Below, piece after piece: positions 44,528 through 53,911 of a stretch of DNA of 64,000 nt (position 1 is the stretch's first letter; every line of letters begins with the position of its first letter). Under the pieces are notes generated by a model that saw only the letters and a program-made list of their open reading frames with translations, did not search any database and was not told the DNA's origin. The translations under genes were made by a program, and so were the position numbers. This DNA is from an uncultured Sphingomonadaceae bacterium (GTDB taxonomy: Bacteria > Pseudomonadota > Alphaproteobacteria > Sphingomonadales > Sphingomonadaceae). The DNA is taken from contig CAMYJW010000022.1 in the NCBI GenBank assembly GCA_947258815.1, positions 23,158-87,157 on the forward strand, given 5' to 3'.

Positions 44528-45412
44528 TTGACGTTGGAACAGCTCATCGTTCTGCATGCGATTGTCGGGCAGGGTACCTTCAGAGGCGCCGCGGACCATT
44601 TGAACAAAGCGCAGTCCGCGATCAGCCATATGCTGAAGAAGCTTGAAGATGAGCTTGGCTTTACGGTGTTGTCTCGCGAAAGTTATCGCCCTGAGCTGAC
44701 CGAGAAAGGCGAGGTTTTTTACCGGCATTCCCTCCGCGTTCTGCAACGCATGCAAGATCTGAAATCCATTGCCAGAACCCTGGTTTCCGAACAGGAGGCC
44801 GAAGTGGCCCTGACCGTCACAGCAACCTTTCCGTTTTCGCCCATCCTGGGGCTGATCGGTGAAATGACCTCACGGTATCCGGCAACGCATATCCGGGTCG
44901 CGCGCGACAATATGGGGGGATCGCTGGAAAAACTGCTGGCTGATGAGGTGCAAATCGCGATCTCCACGCTGGATGGCGTGCCGCTGGATCGGGTTGAGGC
45001 CCTGCCACTTGCATCTGTAACGATCCTGCCCGTTGCACACCCCGATTTTCCTGCGGCGCACGGAAGCAGCGTCAAGTCTGATGCGGAAATGCAATCGCAT
45101 ATCCAGATCGTTGTTTCAGACAGCGGATCAGCCAACAAGCAGAGCCGGGGCCTGTTGCCCGGCGGGTTGCGATGGACTGTGTCGGATTTCGCTACGAAGA
45201 AGGATGTCCTGCTTGCAAATATGGGATGGGGCGGCATGCCCCAGCACATGATCCAGCAAGAACTGGACGAAGGGAGCCTCGTCCGGCTTAATGTCGAAGG
45301 CTACCCGCCCGTGCGGGCTGAACATTATTTAATGCGTCGCCGGGATGTGACGATCGGCACAGTCGCACAGGCAGTGTGGGACAGGTTAAAGGATTTGAAT
45401 TACGGCTCGTAG
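44528..45412 (+). CDS. LysR family transcriptional regulator
   Basis: This 294-residue regulator has an N-terminal helix-turn-helix (EQLIVLHAIVGQGTFRGAAD, then NKAQSAISHMLKKLEDELGF) and an effector-binding domain from about residue 90. The start codon is TTG with GGAG eleven bases upstream. It is divergent from pirin, so it probably controls pirin and itself. Confidence 0.88.
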   Translation: MTLEQLIVLHAIVGQGTFRGAADHLNKAQSAISHMLKKLEDELGFTVLSRESYRPELTEKGEVFYRHSLRVLQRMQDLKSIARTLVSEQEAEVALTVTATFPFSPILGLIGEMTSRYPATHIRVARDNMGGSLEKLLADEVQIAISTLDGVPLDRVEALPLASVTILPVAHPDFPAAHGSSVKSDAEMQSHIQIVVSDSGSANKQSRGLLPGGLRWTVSDFATKKDVLLANMGWGGMPQHMIQQELDEGSLVRLNVEGYPPVRAEHYLMRRRDVTIGTVAQAVWDRLKDLNYGS

Positions 45413-45570
45413 ATATGCGGCCAAACCCCGATAACCATCGCATTCCAGCCAGCGCCCCACTATCCTTTGCCAGGCAACGCGCTCGCGCGCGCAGGTGCCC
45501 ACGTGCAGTCACCCAACGCACACCATCACAACCGGACGACTGATCTCAGACGAAAAACTGAAGTAGCGAA

Positions 45571-45969
45571 ATGGGCTATAACGCAGGTAAGAAGGTAAAG
45601 GGTCGCAAGCGCCACATCATCACCGATACCGACGGCAATCCGGTTCATGGCGTGATCCACACGGCCGATATTCAGGACCGCGACGGAGCTCCACTGGTGC
45701 TGGCCGAGATCGTTACATCCCTCCCATGGCTAAGGCATCTGTTCGCTGATGGCGGTTATCCAGAACCAAAACTGAAGAGCGGCATCGCCCGTCTCGGGCA
45801 GGGGACTGTCGAGGTCATCAAGCGATCCGGCAAAGAGCAGGGCTCCGAGGTCTCGCCACGCCGCTGCGCGGTCGAGAGAACCTTCGCCTGGTCAGGCCGG
45901 AACCGCCACCTCGCCAAAGACTTCGAGAGCACCATCGCATCAGCCCGACACTTTCGGGTCAGGCTCTGA
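45571..45969 (+). pseudogene. IS5-family transposase remnant
   Basis: The 132-residue frame matches the C-terminal catalytic half of IS5-type (IS427/IS1031-like) transposases: GYNAGKKVKGRKRHIITDTD, ADIQDRDGAPLVLAE, WLRHLFADGGY and the RRCAVERTFAWSGR motif with the catalytic Glu. The N-terminal half with the first Asp is missing and the last part is lost after TIASA, which usually continues for 15-25 residues. No flanking inverted repeats are seen, so the copy is dead. It marks the border of the catabolic locus. Confidence 0.85.
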
Positions 45970-46082
45970 GCGGTGCATCGTCGATAATCAGTCGCTGCCC
46001 AGCCGCGTGATCAATAGGCCCAGGCTCGCGCGATAATGCAGGATCAGGCGGCCAGACTGAAAACCACGATACGCAGCCCGAG

Positions 46083-46119
46083 CACGCTCCAGCCATTGTT
46101 CAGCAATGGCCGGAGCGTG
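46083..46119. terminator. Large hairpin between IS remnant and TonB receptor
   Basis: CACGCTCCAGCCATTG (46083-46098) and CAATGGCCGGAGCGTG (46104-46119) pair at 15 of 16 positions across a five-base loop. It lies 25 bp past the TonB receptor stop. U-tracts are short on both sides, so it may block or stabilise transcripts rather than act as a standard terminator. Confidence 0.6.
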
Positions 46120-46143
46120 GTTTATCTATGCGACGTGGTATGT

Positions 46144-48585
46144 TCAGAACTTGTATCGTCCCTCCAGCATCCAGGTCCGCGGTGTGCCGGGAACTGCGCT
46201 GTTGGTCTGGAACAGCTCACCCAGGGCGACACCACCGACCCAATACTGTTTCTTCGTAACGTTCTTCGCGATCGCGGCCAGACTGAAGCCAGTATCGTTG
46301 TCAGTTATCTGCGCACGCAGGTTCACCAGCGCATAGCCCGGCAGAACCGCTCCGGGATTAAGGTTTGCTGTCGACACGTAATAGACTTTGGACTGCGCAT
46401 AGACATCTCCACGCAGCGAAAGGTCGAAACGCGGCGAAAGCTCGAAATTCGTGCTGGCGAAAGCTGCGCCAGACCATTTCGCGACGTCCGGGTATGTTCC
46501 GAACTCGACCGGCGCTCCACCCGCTACTGACACCAGATTATCGGTAAACTCGGCATCAGTGTAGTTGAGCTGACCACCCACCGTAAGCCAGTCGGTCAGA
46601 CTGAGATGACCGTCCAGCTCTACGCCGCGCACCCGCGCCTTGGGCACATTGACAGTCACTGCCGCCGGGCTCGGACCAATCAGCGTGTAGGCCACGCGCT
46701 GCGCCTTGCTGATCCAGTTCTGATAGATTGCAACATTGATATGATAAGGCATCGCCCCGCGGCCCTGATGCTTCACACCAAGTTCGACGTCGGTCAGCGC
46801 TTCTGTGCGGTAAACCGTCCCGCCGTCTTCGGTAAGAACCGGGAACGGCTTCACCAGTCCGTTAAGCCCGCCATGACGATAGCTGCGACGTTGCGCCAGA
46901 TAGACAAGCGTATCAGGCGTCGCCTGATAATTCAGACCAAGCGTCCAACTGACCGAACTGAAACCCTCATTCTGCCGGAAATCAAAGCCCGGCTCCGGCG
47001 CCAACACGTTGAAGTCTCGCGGCTGATGGCGCAAGCGCACGGTTTCATCCGTATACCGGGCGCCTGCCGTGAAGCTGAGGCCTTCGGCACCGGTCGCGTC
47101 GCTTAAATCGTAGGTTCCCTGGCCAAACACGGCATAAGTGGTGCTTCGTTTGATGTATTCCGAAACCTGAATCGCGCGCAGGCCGGGGAAATCAAACAGA
47201 TCACTGGTCGTCAGATTATAAATCTTGTCCTTGGAGAAGAAGCCGCCAACAACATAATCCAGATTGCCGCCCGCCGTTTTACCAAGGAGTTGCAATTCGG
47301 CTGAAAAGCTCTTCGCACGGTCAATACGCCCGAGTGGCTCGCCATCGGCCGTTTCGGTAAAGAAGCCGTTATTGTCGATACCGAATGGCGTTCCGTCAAT
47401 ATCACTGAACGTGGTCGTATCCGTGTCGACGTACCCCAGAACCAGTTTGGCCTGCGTATCGACCCCGACATCAACCAGCGTCGTGTTGGAGATAAGCAAG
47501 GACTTGCTGTCGTATAAATTAAGGCCATCGATATCGGGCTTGTATGGCCCTCGCTCCCGCTGAAGCTCAAGGAATGCCGGCAGACCGCCATCGGGCAGAT
47601 TCGGGGTCGCCGCAGCGTAAGCCGCGCCTGCCGCGGCACCCAAAGCGTAATTGTCAGGCGATGACACGTCGGTGAACGCGATGCCCGGCACAAGACCGCT
47701 GGGCAACAGATTATAAAGTACACCTGTTGTCGAAGAGCCGCCGCTTTCCAGATAGTCGGCAACGAAAGTGTTTTCGACACCCGGAGCAGGTCGTGCGAAC
47801 ACTGACAGGCGGCCGCCGGTGCGATCAACCGTTCCGATTGTGCAATCGCGATCGGAGCGCTGTGAACTCAGCGGGGGATCCTGCGGCAGACCAAACAGCG
47901 GACTGGGCTGGCGACACGATGCGTTCTGGTTTTCCTGAAACCCTTTGCGATACTGATGAACACCGGCAAGCCGAACAATGAAATCGCCGTCCGCCAGTGG
48001 AACGTTGACCGCGCCTTCAGCGTGGATAGATCTGTAGTTGCCACCACGGGCAAGCAAATATCCGCCAAACTCATCTTTCAGACGCGCCGTGGTGAACAAC
48101 ACAGCGCCGCCCGTTGAATTTCGTCCAAACAGCGTTCCTTGCGGACCTTTCAGAACCTGGATCGATTCAAGGTCATAAAATGCAGAAGAACCCGCAATAC
48201 CCGCCGCAAGCGGGACCTCATTAAAATAAGGCAGGACACCGGGAACAGTATTACTGAACGCATCCAGCGACTGACCGCGAATCACATAGTTGAGCTGGTT
48301 TGAATTTTGCGAAGAGCGAACCGTCAGTCCCGGTGAAGAAATCTGCAGGTCGTCTTCCGAAGTTATGGCCCGTTCCTGCAATGCATCCGATGTCAGTGCC
48401 GCAACGGAAACCGGGGTGCGCTGAAGGCTTTCCTCGCGCCGGCGCGCCGTAACCACAATTTCACCCTGCCCGGCCCGCTCACTCGCGCCCTGTTGCGCAA
48501 TTTGGCCCGGCTGATCTGATTGAGCCATCGCCGGCGTTGCAAGTAACGCTATCGGCACAACCGCCGCATACGGAATACCCTTCAT
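46144..48585 (-). CDS. TonB-dependent outer-membrane receptor
   Basis: The 813-residue receptor has a signal peptide (MKGIPYAAVVPIALLATPAMA), a TonB-box/plug region (GEIVVTARRREESLQRTPVSV, then LNYVIRGQSLDAFSN and IQVLKGPQGTLFGRNSTGGAV) and a 22-strand barrel ending in WMLEGRYKF with terminal Phe. Sphingomonads use many such receptors to take up organic substrates and iron complexes. Its place next to a degradation cluster suggests import of the cluster substrate. A GGGGAGAGA ribosome site precedes the ATG. Confidence 0.93.
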   Translation of the reverse strand: MKGIPYAAVVPIALLATPAMAQSDQPGQIAQQGASERAGQGEIVVTARRREESLQRTPVSVAALTSDALQERAITSEDDLQISSPGLTVRSSQNSNQLNYVIRGQSLDAFSNTVPGVLPYFNEVPLAAGIAGSSAFYDLESIQVLKGPQGTLFGRNSTGGAVLFTTARLKDEFGGYLLARGGNYRSIHAEGAVNVPLADGDFIVRLAGVHQYRKGFQENQNASCRQPSPLFGLPQDPPLSSQRSDRDCTIGTVDRTGGRLSVFARPAPGVENTFVADYLESGGSSTTGVLYNLLPSGLVPGIAFTDVSSPDNYALGAAAGAAYAAATPNLPDGGLPAFLELQRERGPYKPDIDGLNLYDSKSLLISNTTLVDVGVDTQAKLVLGYVDTDTTTFSDIDGTPFGIDNNGFFTETADGEPLGRIDRAKSFSAELQLLGKTAGGNLDYVVGGFFSKDKIYNLTTSDLFDFPGLRAIQVSEYIKRSTTYAVFGQGTYDLSDATGAEGLSFTAGARYTDETVRLRHQPRDFNVLAPEPGFDFRQNEGFSSVSWTLGLNYQATPDTLVYLAQRRSYRHGGLNGLVKPFPVLTEDGGTVYRTEALTDVELGVKHQGRGAMPYHINVAIYQNWISKAQRVAYTLIGPSPAAVTVNVPKARVRGVELDGHLSLTDWLTVGGQLNYTDAEFTDNLVSVAGGAPVEFGTYPDVAKWSGAAFASTNFELSPRFDLSLRGDVYAQSKVYYVSTANLNPGAVLPGYALVNLRAQITDNDTGFSLAAIAKNVTKKQYWVGGVALGELFQTNSAVPGTPRTWMLEGRYKF

Positions 48586-49108
48586 CCAAATCTCTCCCCG
48601 TCAAACTCTGTCAAGTAATGCCGGAGGCCCACTACACGGACCACCATGGCAGGTCAATTTTTTAATATCTATTATGTCTAAATTGTATGCCATTGGTGCC
48701 GACAGTCGGATGACAACTCGTCTCCACTTGGCGCAGTGATTGGCAGAGGAAGGAGGCGTCGGACCACAAAATTGCCAGTCTGCCAAAGCAGCAAAGCGGC
48801 GTGTCTTGTATGTCTGGTGATCGATGAGATGACGTTCTGTATTGAAGCATTTGTAGAACGAAGCATGGACGGATGCGCTGGTGCCCGCTCCGTGCGCGAC
48901 CATCCTTCTGACAATGCCCGGCAGAGCGCCTGCAATCATCAAACGAAGAGAAAAGACCAAGCAAAAGACAGTTGAACATCGGCGCTTGCAACACCGCAAG
49001 CTCGCCCCCTAAGCCATACTAACCAGACGAGGCCCGCACTCCGAACTTCTACACCGCGAGTTGTGCCAAATGTTCTGACGACGAGCACTCAGGAAAGGAA
49101 CCGATCCG
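48586..49108. other. Intergenic region between divergent TonB receptor and SDR gene
   Basis: This 523-bp stretch has no gene I can support. It should hold the promoters of the TonB receptor (minus) and the SDR (plus). An A+T-rich patch lies near 48655-48690, and a small dyad GCTTGC/GCAAGC at 48984-49001. Open frames in it lack ribosome sites and family similarity. Confidence 0.5.
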
Positions 49109-49855
49109 ATGCAAAGCAAATCCGTGATTGTAACTGGCGGAGGCAGTGGAATCGGCCGCGTTTCAGCGCAGATGCTCGCGCAAGCGGGCCATCGGATTAC
49201 GATTGGCGACCTCAACGAGGATGGATGCGCGCAAACGGTCGAATTGATCGAGCAGGCTGGCGGAACGGTACAATGGATAAGAACCGACGTCAGCGTTGAG
49301 GATGACGTGCGCGCGATGGTGAACAGCGCGGTTACCAGCTATGACGGCCTGCACGGAGCCTGCAACGGGGCCGCGCTGGTGTCTGCCTCAACCCCGCTTG
49401 TCGATCTTTCGCTTGATACATGGAACCGTCAACTGAGCGTCAATCTCACTGGCCAGTTCCTGTGCGTCAAGCATCAGGTTCCCGCGATGCTGGCATCGGG
49501 CGGGGGATCGATTGTGATCATTGGCTCCACCGCATCGCTGCTCGGCTTCCCTAATTCGAGCGATTACTGCACGGCCAAGGCCGGTTTGCTTGGCCTGGTA
49601 AGAAGCGCAAGCTGCGAATACGCGGCGAAAGGTGTCAGAGTGAACGCCGTGCTACCCAGCGCCACCGCCACACCGATGCTGGAAAAGGTGATCGAGGACG
49701 AGGAAATCAAAGCCTCGCTGGCCGGGGTTCACCCGATCGGACGGTTTGGCGAACCAGCGGAAATCGGTGCGGCGATACGCTGGCTCATTTCCGATGAGGC
49801 GTCATTCGTGACCGGATCGGCCATGACGGTCGATGGCGGCGCCACTTCGATCTGA
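49109..49855 (+). CDS. Short-chain dehydrogenase/reductase
   Basis: The 248-residue classical SDR has the NAD(P) motif TGGGSGIG, CNGAA in place of NNAG, the catalytic Ser in IVIIGSTAS and Tyr/Lys in YCTAK, and the C-terminal FVTGSAMTVDGGATS. Asp after the second beta strand (TIGDLN) suggests NAD+ preference. It could oxidise an alcohol to a ketone in the neighbouring pathway. It is convergent with the eight-gene operon. Confidence 0.9.
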   Translation: MQSKSVIVTGGGSGIGRVSAQMLAQAGHRITIGDLNEDGCAQTVELIEQAGGTVQWIRTDVSVEDDVRAMVNSAVTSYDGLHGACNGAALVSASTPLVDLSLDTWNRQLSVNLTGQFLCVKHQVPAMLASGGGSIVIIGSTASLLGFPNSSDYCTAKAGLLGLVRSASCEYAAKGVRVNAVLPSATATPMLEKVIEDEEIKASLAGVHPIGRFGEPAEIGAAIRWLISDEASFVTGSAMTVDGGATSI

Positions 49856-49938
49856 CCGAGACGCACTGACGCACTGCCCGCGCGCCTCGGTGTAAGCCAA
49901 AAAGACAACCCGCATAAAATTCGTTGCGCGGCCGTGGT

Positions 49939-50823
49939 TCAGGATTGGCGCCCCAGATGCTGGTTATGCGCGGCCAGCGTCGCGAATATTTCTGAACCAA
50001 GCGAGGCGCGCACTTCCTGTTGCACCATCTGCTTAAGCGGCGCGCGCAGAATCTGGGTGTTCACCCGGCGCAAGATGCGATCGCGTGTTGCAAAGCTTTC
50101 AGCCAGTTCCTGCGCGCGATCATAAATCTGGTCGCGCGGGACAACTTCATTGACCATGCCCCATTCCAGCGCGGTCTTTGCATCGATTTCCTGCCCGGTC
50201 ATCAGCGCATAGTTGGAGCGTTTTTGCCCCATGGCCATGCGGAACGCGATCTGGATCCCGTCTCCCGCGCACCAGTTGAGATTCATGTGCGGGTCCATAA
50301 TAACCGCTTCTTCGGCCATCAGCGTGATGTCACAAAGCAACGCTATTTCGCTGTGGATACCGGACCCGTTGAGAACGCCAATCGTTGGCACTTCGATATC
50401 GTTGACCAGCGATTCAATGAGGCGGCAGCCATCGTAGTAAATATGTTCATAAGACAGCCAGAAAAAGCTGTCCCGGTCTTCGCAGATTTCCTGCTGATCG
50501 GGCTGGTTCACAAAGCCGGTAAGTGCGGCAACTTCAGGGTCTAGCGGAACGGGCGGGATTGTCTGGTACTGGAAAAAATCCTTTCCTGTCCCGCCAAGGA
50601 TGAACACCTCGTTCTCTGGATCGCGGCCCGCTTCCTTGATCATTTCGGGAATGGATCGGTGCATCACAAGTGTCCACGGCGCGGTATCGCCGTTCTCGTG
50701 CCACTTGACCTGCAAGACCCCGCTTTCGCTGCGATCGAACGTGAAGATATCCTTATACTTCTCGGCATAGTCAGTCAGTTTCGGCAGGTCCGGCATCCCG
50801 GGCAATGTTCTTACAGATGGCAT
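49939..50823 (-). CDS. Crotonase-superfamily beta-diketone hydrolase-like protein (6-oxocamphor hydrolase-like)
   Basis: The 294-residue protein belongs to the crotonase superfamily but lacks standard enoyl-CoA hydratase features. Its start (KLTDYAEKYKDIFTFDR) and VFILGGTGKDF, and above all MDPHMNLNWCAGDG, resemble Rhodococcus 6-oxocamphor hydrolase as I remember it. Catalytic His145 and Asp154 there align with His179 and Asp188 here at the same nine-residue spacing. That enzyme hydrolyses a C-C bond of cyclic beta-diketones without CoA. An insertion of about 25 residues follows GGTGKDF. It is the last gene of the operon; GGGAGAG precedes the ATG. Confidence 0.75.
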   Translation of the reverse strand: MPSVRTLPGMPDLPKLTDYAEKYKDIFTFDRSESGVLQVKWHENGDTAPWTLVMHRSIPEMIKEAGRDPENEVFILGGTGKDFFQYQTIPPVPLDPEVAALTGFVNQPDQQEICEDRDSFFWLSYEHIYYDGCRLIESLVNDIEVPTIGVLNGSGIHSEIALLCDITLMAEEAVIMDPHMNLNWCAGDGIQIAFRMAMGQKRSNYALMTGQEIDAKTALEWGMVNEVVPRDQIYDRAQELAESFATRDRILRRVNTQILRAPLKQMVQQEVRASLGSEIFATLAAHNQHLGRQS

Positions 50824-50850
50824 TGTATCTCTCCCAGATGATCATCAATC

Positions 50851-52017
50851 TCAGTAGGACTTGGGCAGCCCCAGCACGCGTTCGGCGATGTAACACAGCA
50901 TCAGTTCGCGCGTGACCGGCCCCATCCTCGGGAGCATGCATTCGCGAAAATAGCGTTCGACATGGTATTCCTTGGCATAACCCATCCCGCCGTGGACCCG
51001 CACCGCACGGTCACAGGCGTGAAATGCGGCTTCGGCAGCCAGATATTTAGACGCGTTTGCATGGGCCCCGCATGGCTCGCCCGCGTCATACTGGCGCGCC
51101 GCTTCCCACACCGTGAGATCGGCGGCTTCGAGTTCCATCCAGCTTTCGGCCAAGGGATGCTGAATCGCCTGGTTTTTTCCGATAGGGCGTCCGAAAACCT
51201 GGCGCTCCGCCGCATAGGCGGCAGCCTTTGACAGGGCGCGGCGACCGATACCAACGGCTTCGGCTGCAACCAGAATGCGCTCGGGGTTGATACTGTCGAG
51301 CAGAATTTTGAAACCGGCGCCTTCCGGACCGATCCGGTCCCTTTCGGGAACCGGCAGATCGACAATGAACACCGCGTTGGAATCGACCGCGGACCGGCCC
51401 ATTTTCTCGATTTCTCTGACCTCGACATAGTCACGATCAAGATCGGTATAGAACAGCGTCATGCCGTCGGTCGGCTTCGCGCATTCCTCTATCGGTGTCG
51501 TGCGCGTGATCAGCATGATCTTGTTTGCGGACTGGGCAGTGGTGGTCCACACTTTCTGCCCGTTGATCACATAGCCATCGCCCTTCCTCTCGGCCCGGGT
51601 GCTGATGTGTGTTGTATCAAGGCCCGCATCGGGTTCGGTCACGCCAAAGCATGTCTTGTCGGTGCCATCAATCAGCGGCGGCAGCATCCGCTGTTTCTGT
51701 TCTTCCGTGCCGTGAACAACAATCGAATGCGGCGCGAATACGTTGACGTGAATGGCCGAGCATGCGGCGAAGACCCCGGCCGAATTGCCGACCGTCTGCA
51801 TCATCAGCGCCGCTTCGGTCACACCAAGGCCAGCACCTCCGTATTCTTCGGGCATGGTGATACCCAGCCAGCCAGCCTGTGCCATTGCATCGCGAAATTC
51901 ATCGGGAAACTTGTGCTTTCGATCACAATCAAGCCAATAGGCATCGTCAAACCGATCGCAGACACCCTGCACGGCATCCTTGATCTGCTGAAGTTCCGGG
52001 GTCATTACCAGTCCCAT
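50851..52017 (-). CDS. Acyl-CoA dehydrogenase
   Basis: The 388-residue flavoprotein has the ACAD layout: GITMPEEYGGAGLGVTEAAL, CFGVTEPDAGLDTTHISTRA (FAD/substrate block), WTTTAQSANKIMLI and the C-terminal VHGGMGYAKEYHVERYFRE. It would introduce a 2,3-double bond in a CoA ester made by the ligase of the same operon. An ATG at 52005 is a possible alternative start. It ends 27 bp before the next gene. Confidence 0.93.
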   Translation of the reverse strand: MGLVMTPELQQIKDAVQGVCDRFDDAYWLDCDRKHKFPDEFRDAMAQAGWLGITMPEEYGGAGLGVTEAALMMQTVGNSAGVFAACSAIHVNVFAPHSIVVHGTEEQKQRMLPPLIDGTDKTCFGVTEPDAGLDTTHISTRAERKGDGYVINGQKVWTTTAQSANKIMLITRTTPIEECAKPTDGMTLFYTDLDRDYVEVREIEKMGRSAVDSNAVFIVDLPVPERDRIGPEGAGFKILLDSINPERILVAAEAVGIGRRALSKAAAYAAERQVFGRPIGKNQAIQHPLAESWMELEAADLTVWEAARQYDAGEPCGAHANASKYLAAEAAFHACDRAVRVHGGMGYAKEYHVERYFRECMLPRMGPVTRELMLCYIAERVLGLPKSY

Positions 52018-52098
52018 ATTCTTATCCTTGTTCCGACTAATCCGGCCTGCGGGCCGCTGTTTTTTCCATTTCGTGCAACATTGCGCCGCCGCACCGCA

Positions 52099-53904
52099 TC
52101 ATGATCCGTCATCGCCGCGATCAAGCAGATCGGCTGGCACTTCGACATCCAGATCAAGCAGCATCTGCGCAAACGCCTTGCCCTGCGGATCGATGCGCAA
52201 CGATGCCATGCCGCCCCCGCCCAGCGCATCGCGCAGCTGGAAAATGAAGGCATGAACACCCGGCACATCATATCGGGTTACGCCGCCTTTCAGGACGTGG
52301 CCGAAATGATCGGCAACCACGTCGGCGGTTACAGCGCGTGCGATATGCGCAAGATATTCGGGCTTGCGAGCAAGGAGAGCAATCTGCGCATCGTTCCCCT
52401 TGTCGCCGCTCCGCGCGTGGGCAAGTGCGATCAGCGGCACGGTAACGCCCGGCGCCGCGCATGGGGCGGCAACAACAGCGGGCAGCAGTGCCGGCTGTTC
52501 GTGGCCATTCGTCGCAGTGGCGCACTGATTGAATATCTCTTTACCATCCAGCGTGACACGCACCGGAACCACGGATTTCGGAACCAGAGCGCTCGACCCG
52601 GTGATGACAGGCGAGATACCGGGCCGCCCCCCGGCAAATCCGGTGAGACCCGGCGCCATTCCGATCGACGCCGGTGCAATTTCGCGCGTGAACATGGCAA
52701 GGGCGCGCTTTTCAGGATGCTTTACCGCGATCTTCACCATCACTTCGCGCGCACGCGGCACGCGCCCATGCGGCCCGTATGTCGCTTCGCCACCAATCGT
52801 CTCGACGCTGGTTTCGGTGAAGTCGACAAACCCCGCACCTTGAATAAGCGCGCTGGTCTTCGCCAGAATTGCATCCGCCGTGCGTTGCGCCTTGGCGACC
52901 GCATCAATACCGCCGACCATGAACATCGCGGTGGAGCGATAGCCGTTGTTCGCGGTGACAGTCGCCTTGTAGCTTTCAGACGGCGGGCGACCGCGCGCGC
53001 CTTTCACAGATACGCGATTGTCATCGGTCTGTTCCAGGGTAATCTGCCGCAGATCGACGGTGACATCGGGCAACATGTAGCTCGCCGGATCGTCAATCTC
53101 ATAGAGTAGCTGTTCGCCGACGGTCTGGGTCGATACCAGCCCGCCAGTGCCCTCCGCCTTCGTCACATCGAATGTGCCATCGGCTTTGCACTCCGCGATT
53201 GGATAGCCGATGTTCTCCCAGCCCGGAACTGTTTCCCAGTCGGTGAAGTTTCCGCCCGTCGCCTGCGGGCCGCATTCGATCAGATGGCCACAAATGCTGC
53301 CCGCAGCCAGCAAGTCATAGTCTGCCGCAGTCCATCCGAATTCATGCATCAGCGGGCCAAGCACCAGCGCGCTGTCGACATTGCGCCCGGTGATAACGAC
53401 ATCGGCCCCGGCGGCCAGAGCACGCTCAACCGGCACCGCGCCAAGATACGCGTTCATGCTCAACAATGTATCGGCGGGGGGAAGCGGCGCGCCTGTGCGC
53501 CAGTCTCCGATATCGCGGCCGCGAAAATCTTCGGCCATGGCAATCACATCATCGCCTTCCACGATCGCGATGTTAAGCGCAATGCCCTGCTCTTCGGCCA
53601 CCTCGCGCAACGCTGCGGCACATGCCGCCGGATTCATCCCGCCTGCATTGGTAACCACTTTGATACCCTGCGCCCTGATCGCGGGAAGGTGTGTTGCCAT
53701 TGCGCTGATAAAATCGGGAACAAATCCCGCGTCCGGCGATTTCGTCCGTGCCCTTGCCAGCAGGGCCATGGTGATCTCTGCCAGATATTCGAGCATGAGA
53801 TAATCAAGATTTCCGCGTTGGATCAACGATGGAAGGGATGAGCTGCTGTCACCCCAGAACGCCGATCCGCCGCCGATGCGAATGGTTTTGTCCTGCATGT
53901 TCAT
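52099..53904 (-). CDS. AtuA-family protein (acyclic terpene utilisation family)
   Basis: The 601-residue protein has the AtuA core (DUF1446; IRIGGGSAFWGDSSSSLPSL, VTNAGGMNPAACAAAL, then AGADVVITGRNVDSALVLGP) and a C-terminal AtuA-like domain (LAHARSGDKGNDAQIALLAR). AtuA is needed for growth on acyclic terpenes in Pseudomonas, but its reaction is not established. No biotin carboxylase genes of that pathway are present here, so the role in this cluster is open. It starts seven bases after the SucC-like gene. Confidence 0.9.
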   Translation of the reverse strand: MNMQDKTIRIGGGSAFWGDSSSSLPSLIQRGNLDYLMLEYLAEITMALLARARTKSPDAGFVPDFISAMATHLPAIRAQGIKVVTNAGGMNPAACAAALREVAEEQGIALNIAIVEGDDVIAMAEDFRGRDIGDWRTGAPLPPADTLLSMNAYLGAVPVERALAAGADVVITGRNVDSALVLGPLMHEFGWTAADYDLLAAGSICGHLIECGPQATGGNFTDWETVPGWENIGYPIAECKADGTFDVTKAEGTGGLVSTQTVGEQLLYEIDDPASYMLPDVTVDLRQITLEQTDDNRVSVKGARGRPPSESYKATVTANNGYRSTAMFMVGGIDAVAKAQRTADAILAKTSALIQGAGFVDFTETSVETIGGEATYGPHGRVPRAREVMVKIAVKHPEKRALAMFTREIAPASIGMAPGLTGFAGGRPGISPVITGSSALVPKSVVPVRVTLDGKEIFNQCATATNGHEQPALLPAVVAAPCAAPGVTVPLIALAHARSGDKGNDAQIALLARKPEYLAHIARAVTADVVADHFGHVLKGGVTRYDVPGVHAFIFQLRDALGGGGMASLRIDPQGKAFAQMLLDLDVEVPADLLDRGDDGS

Positions 53905-53911
53905 GGATCAG

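Noticed and set aside
48601..49060. Several 80-130-codon frames upstream of the first TonB receptor
   Set aside because: They overlap each other on both strands, lack ribosome sites and resemble no family.
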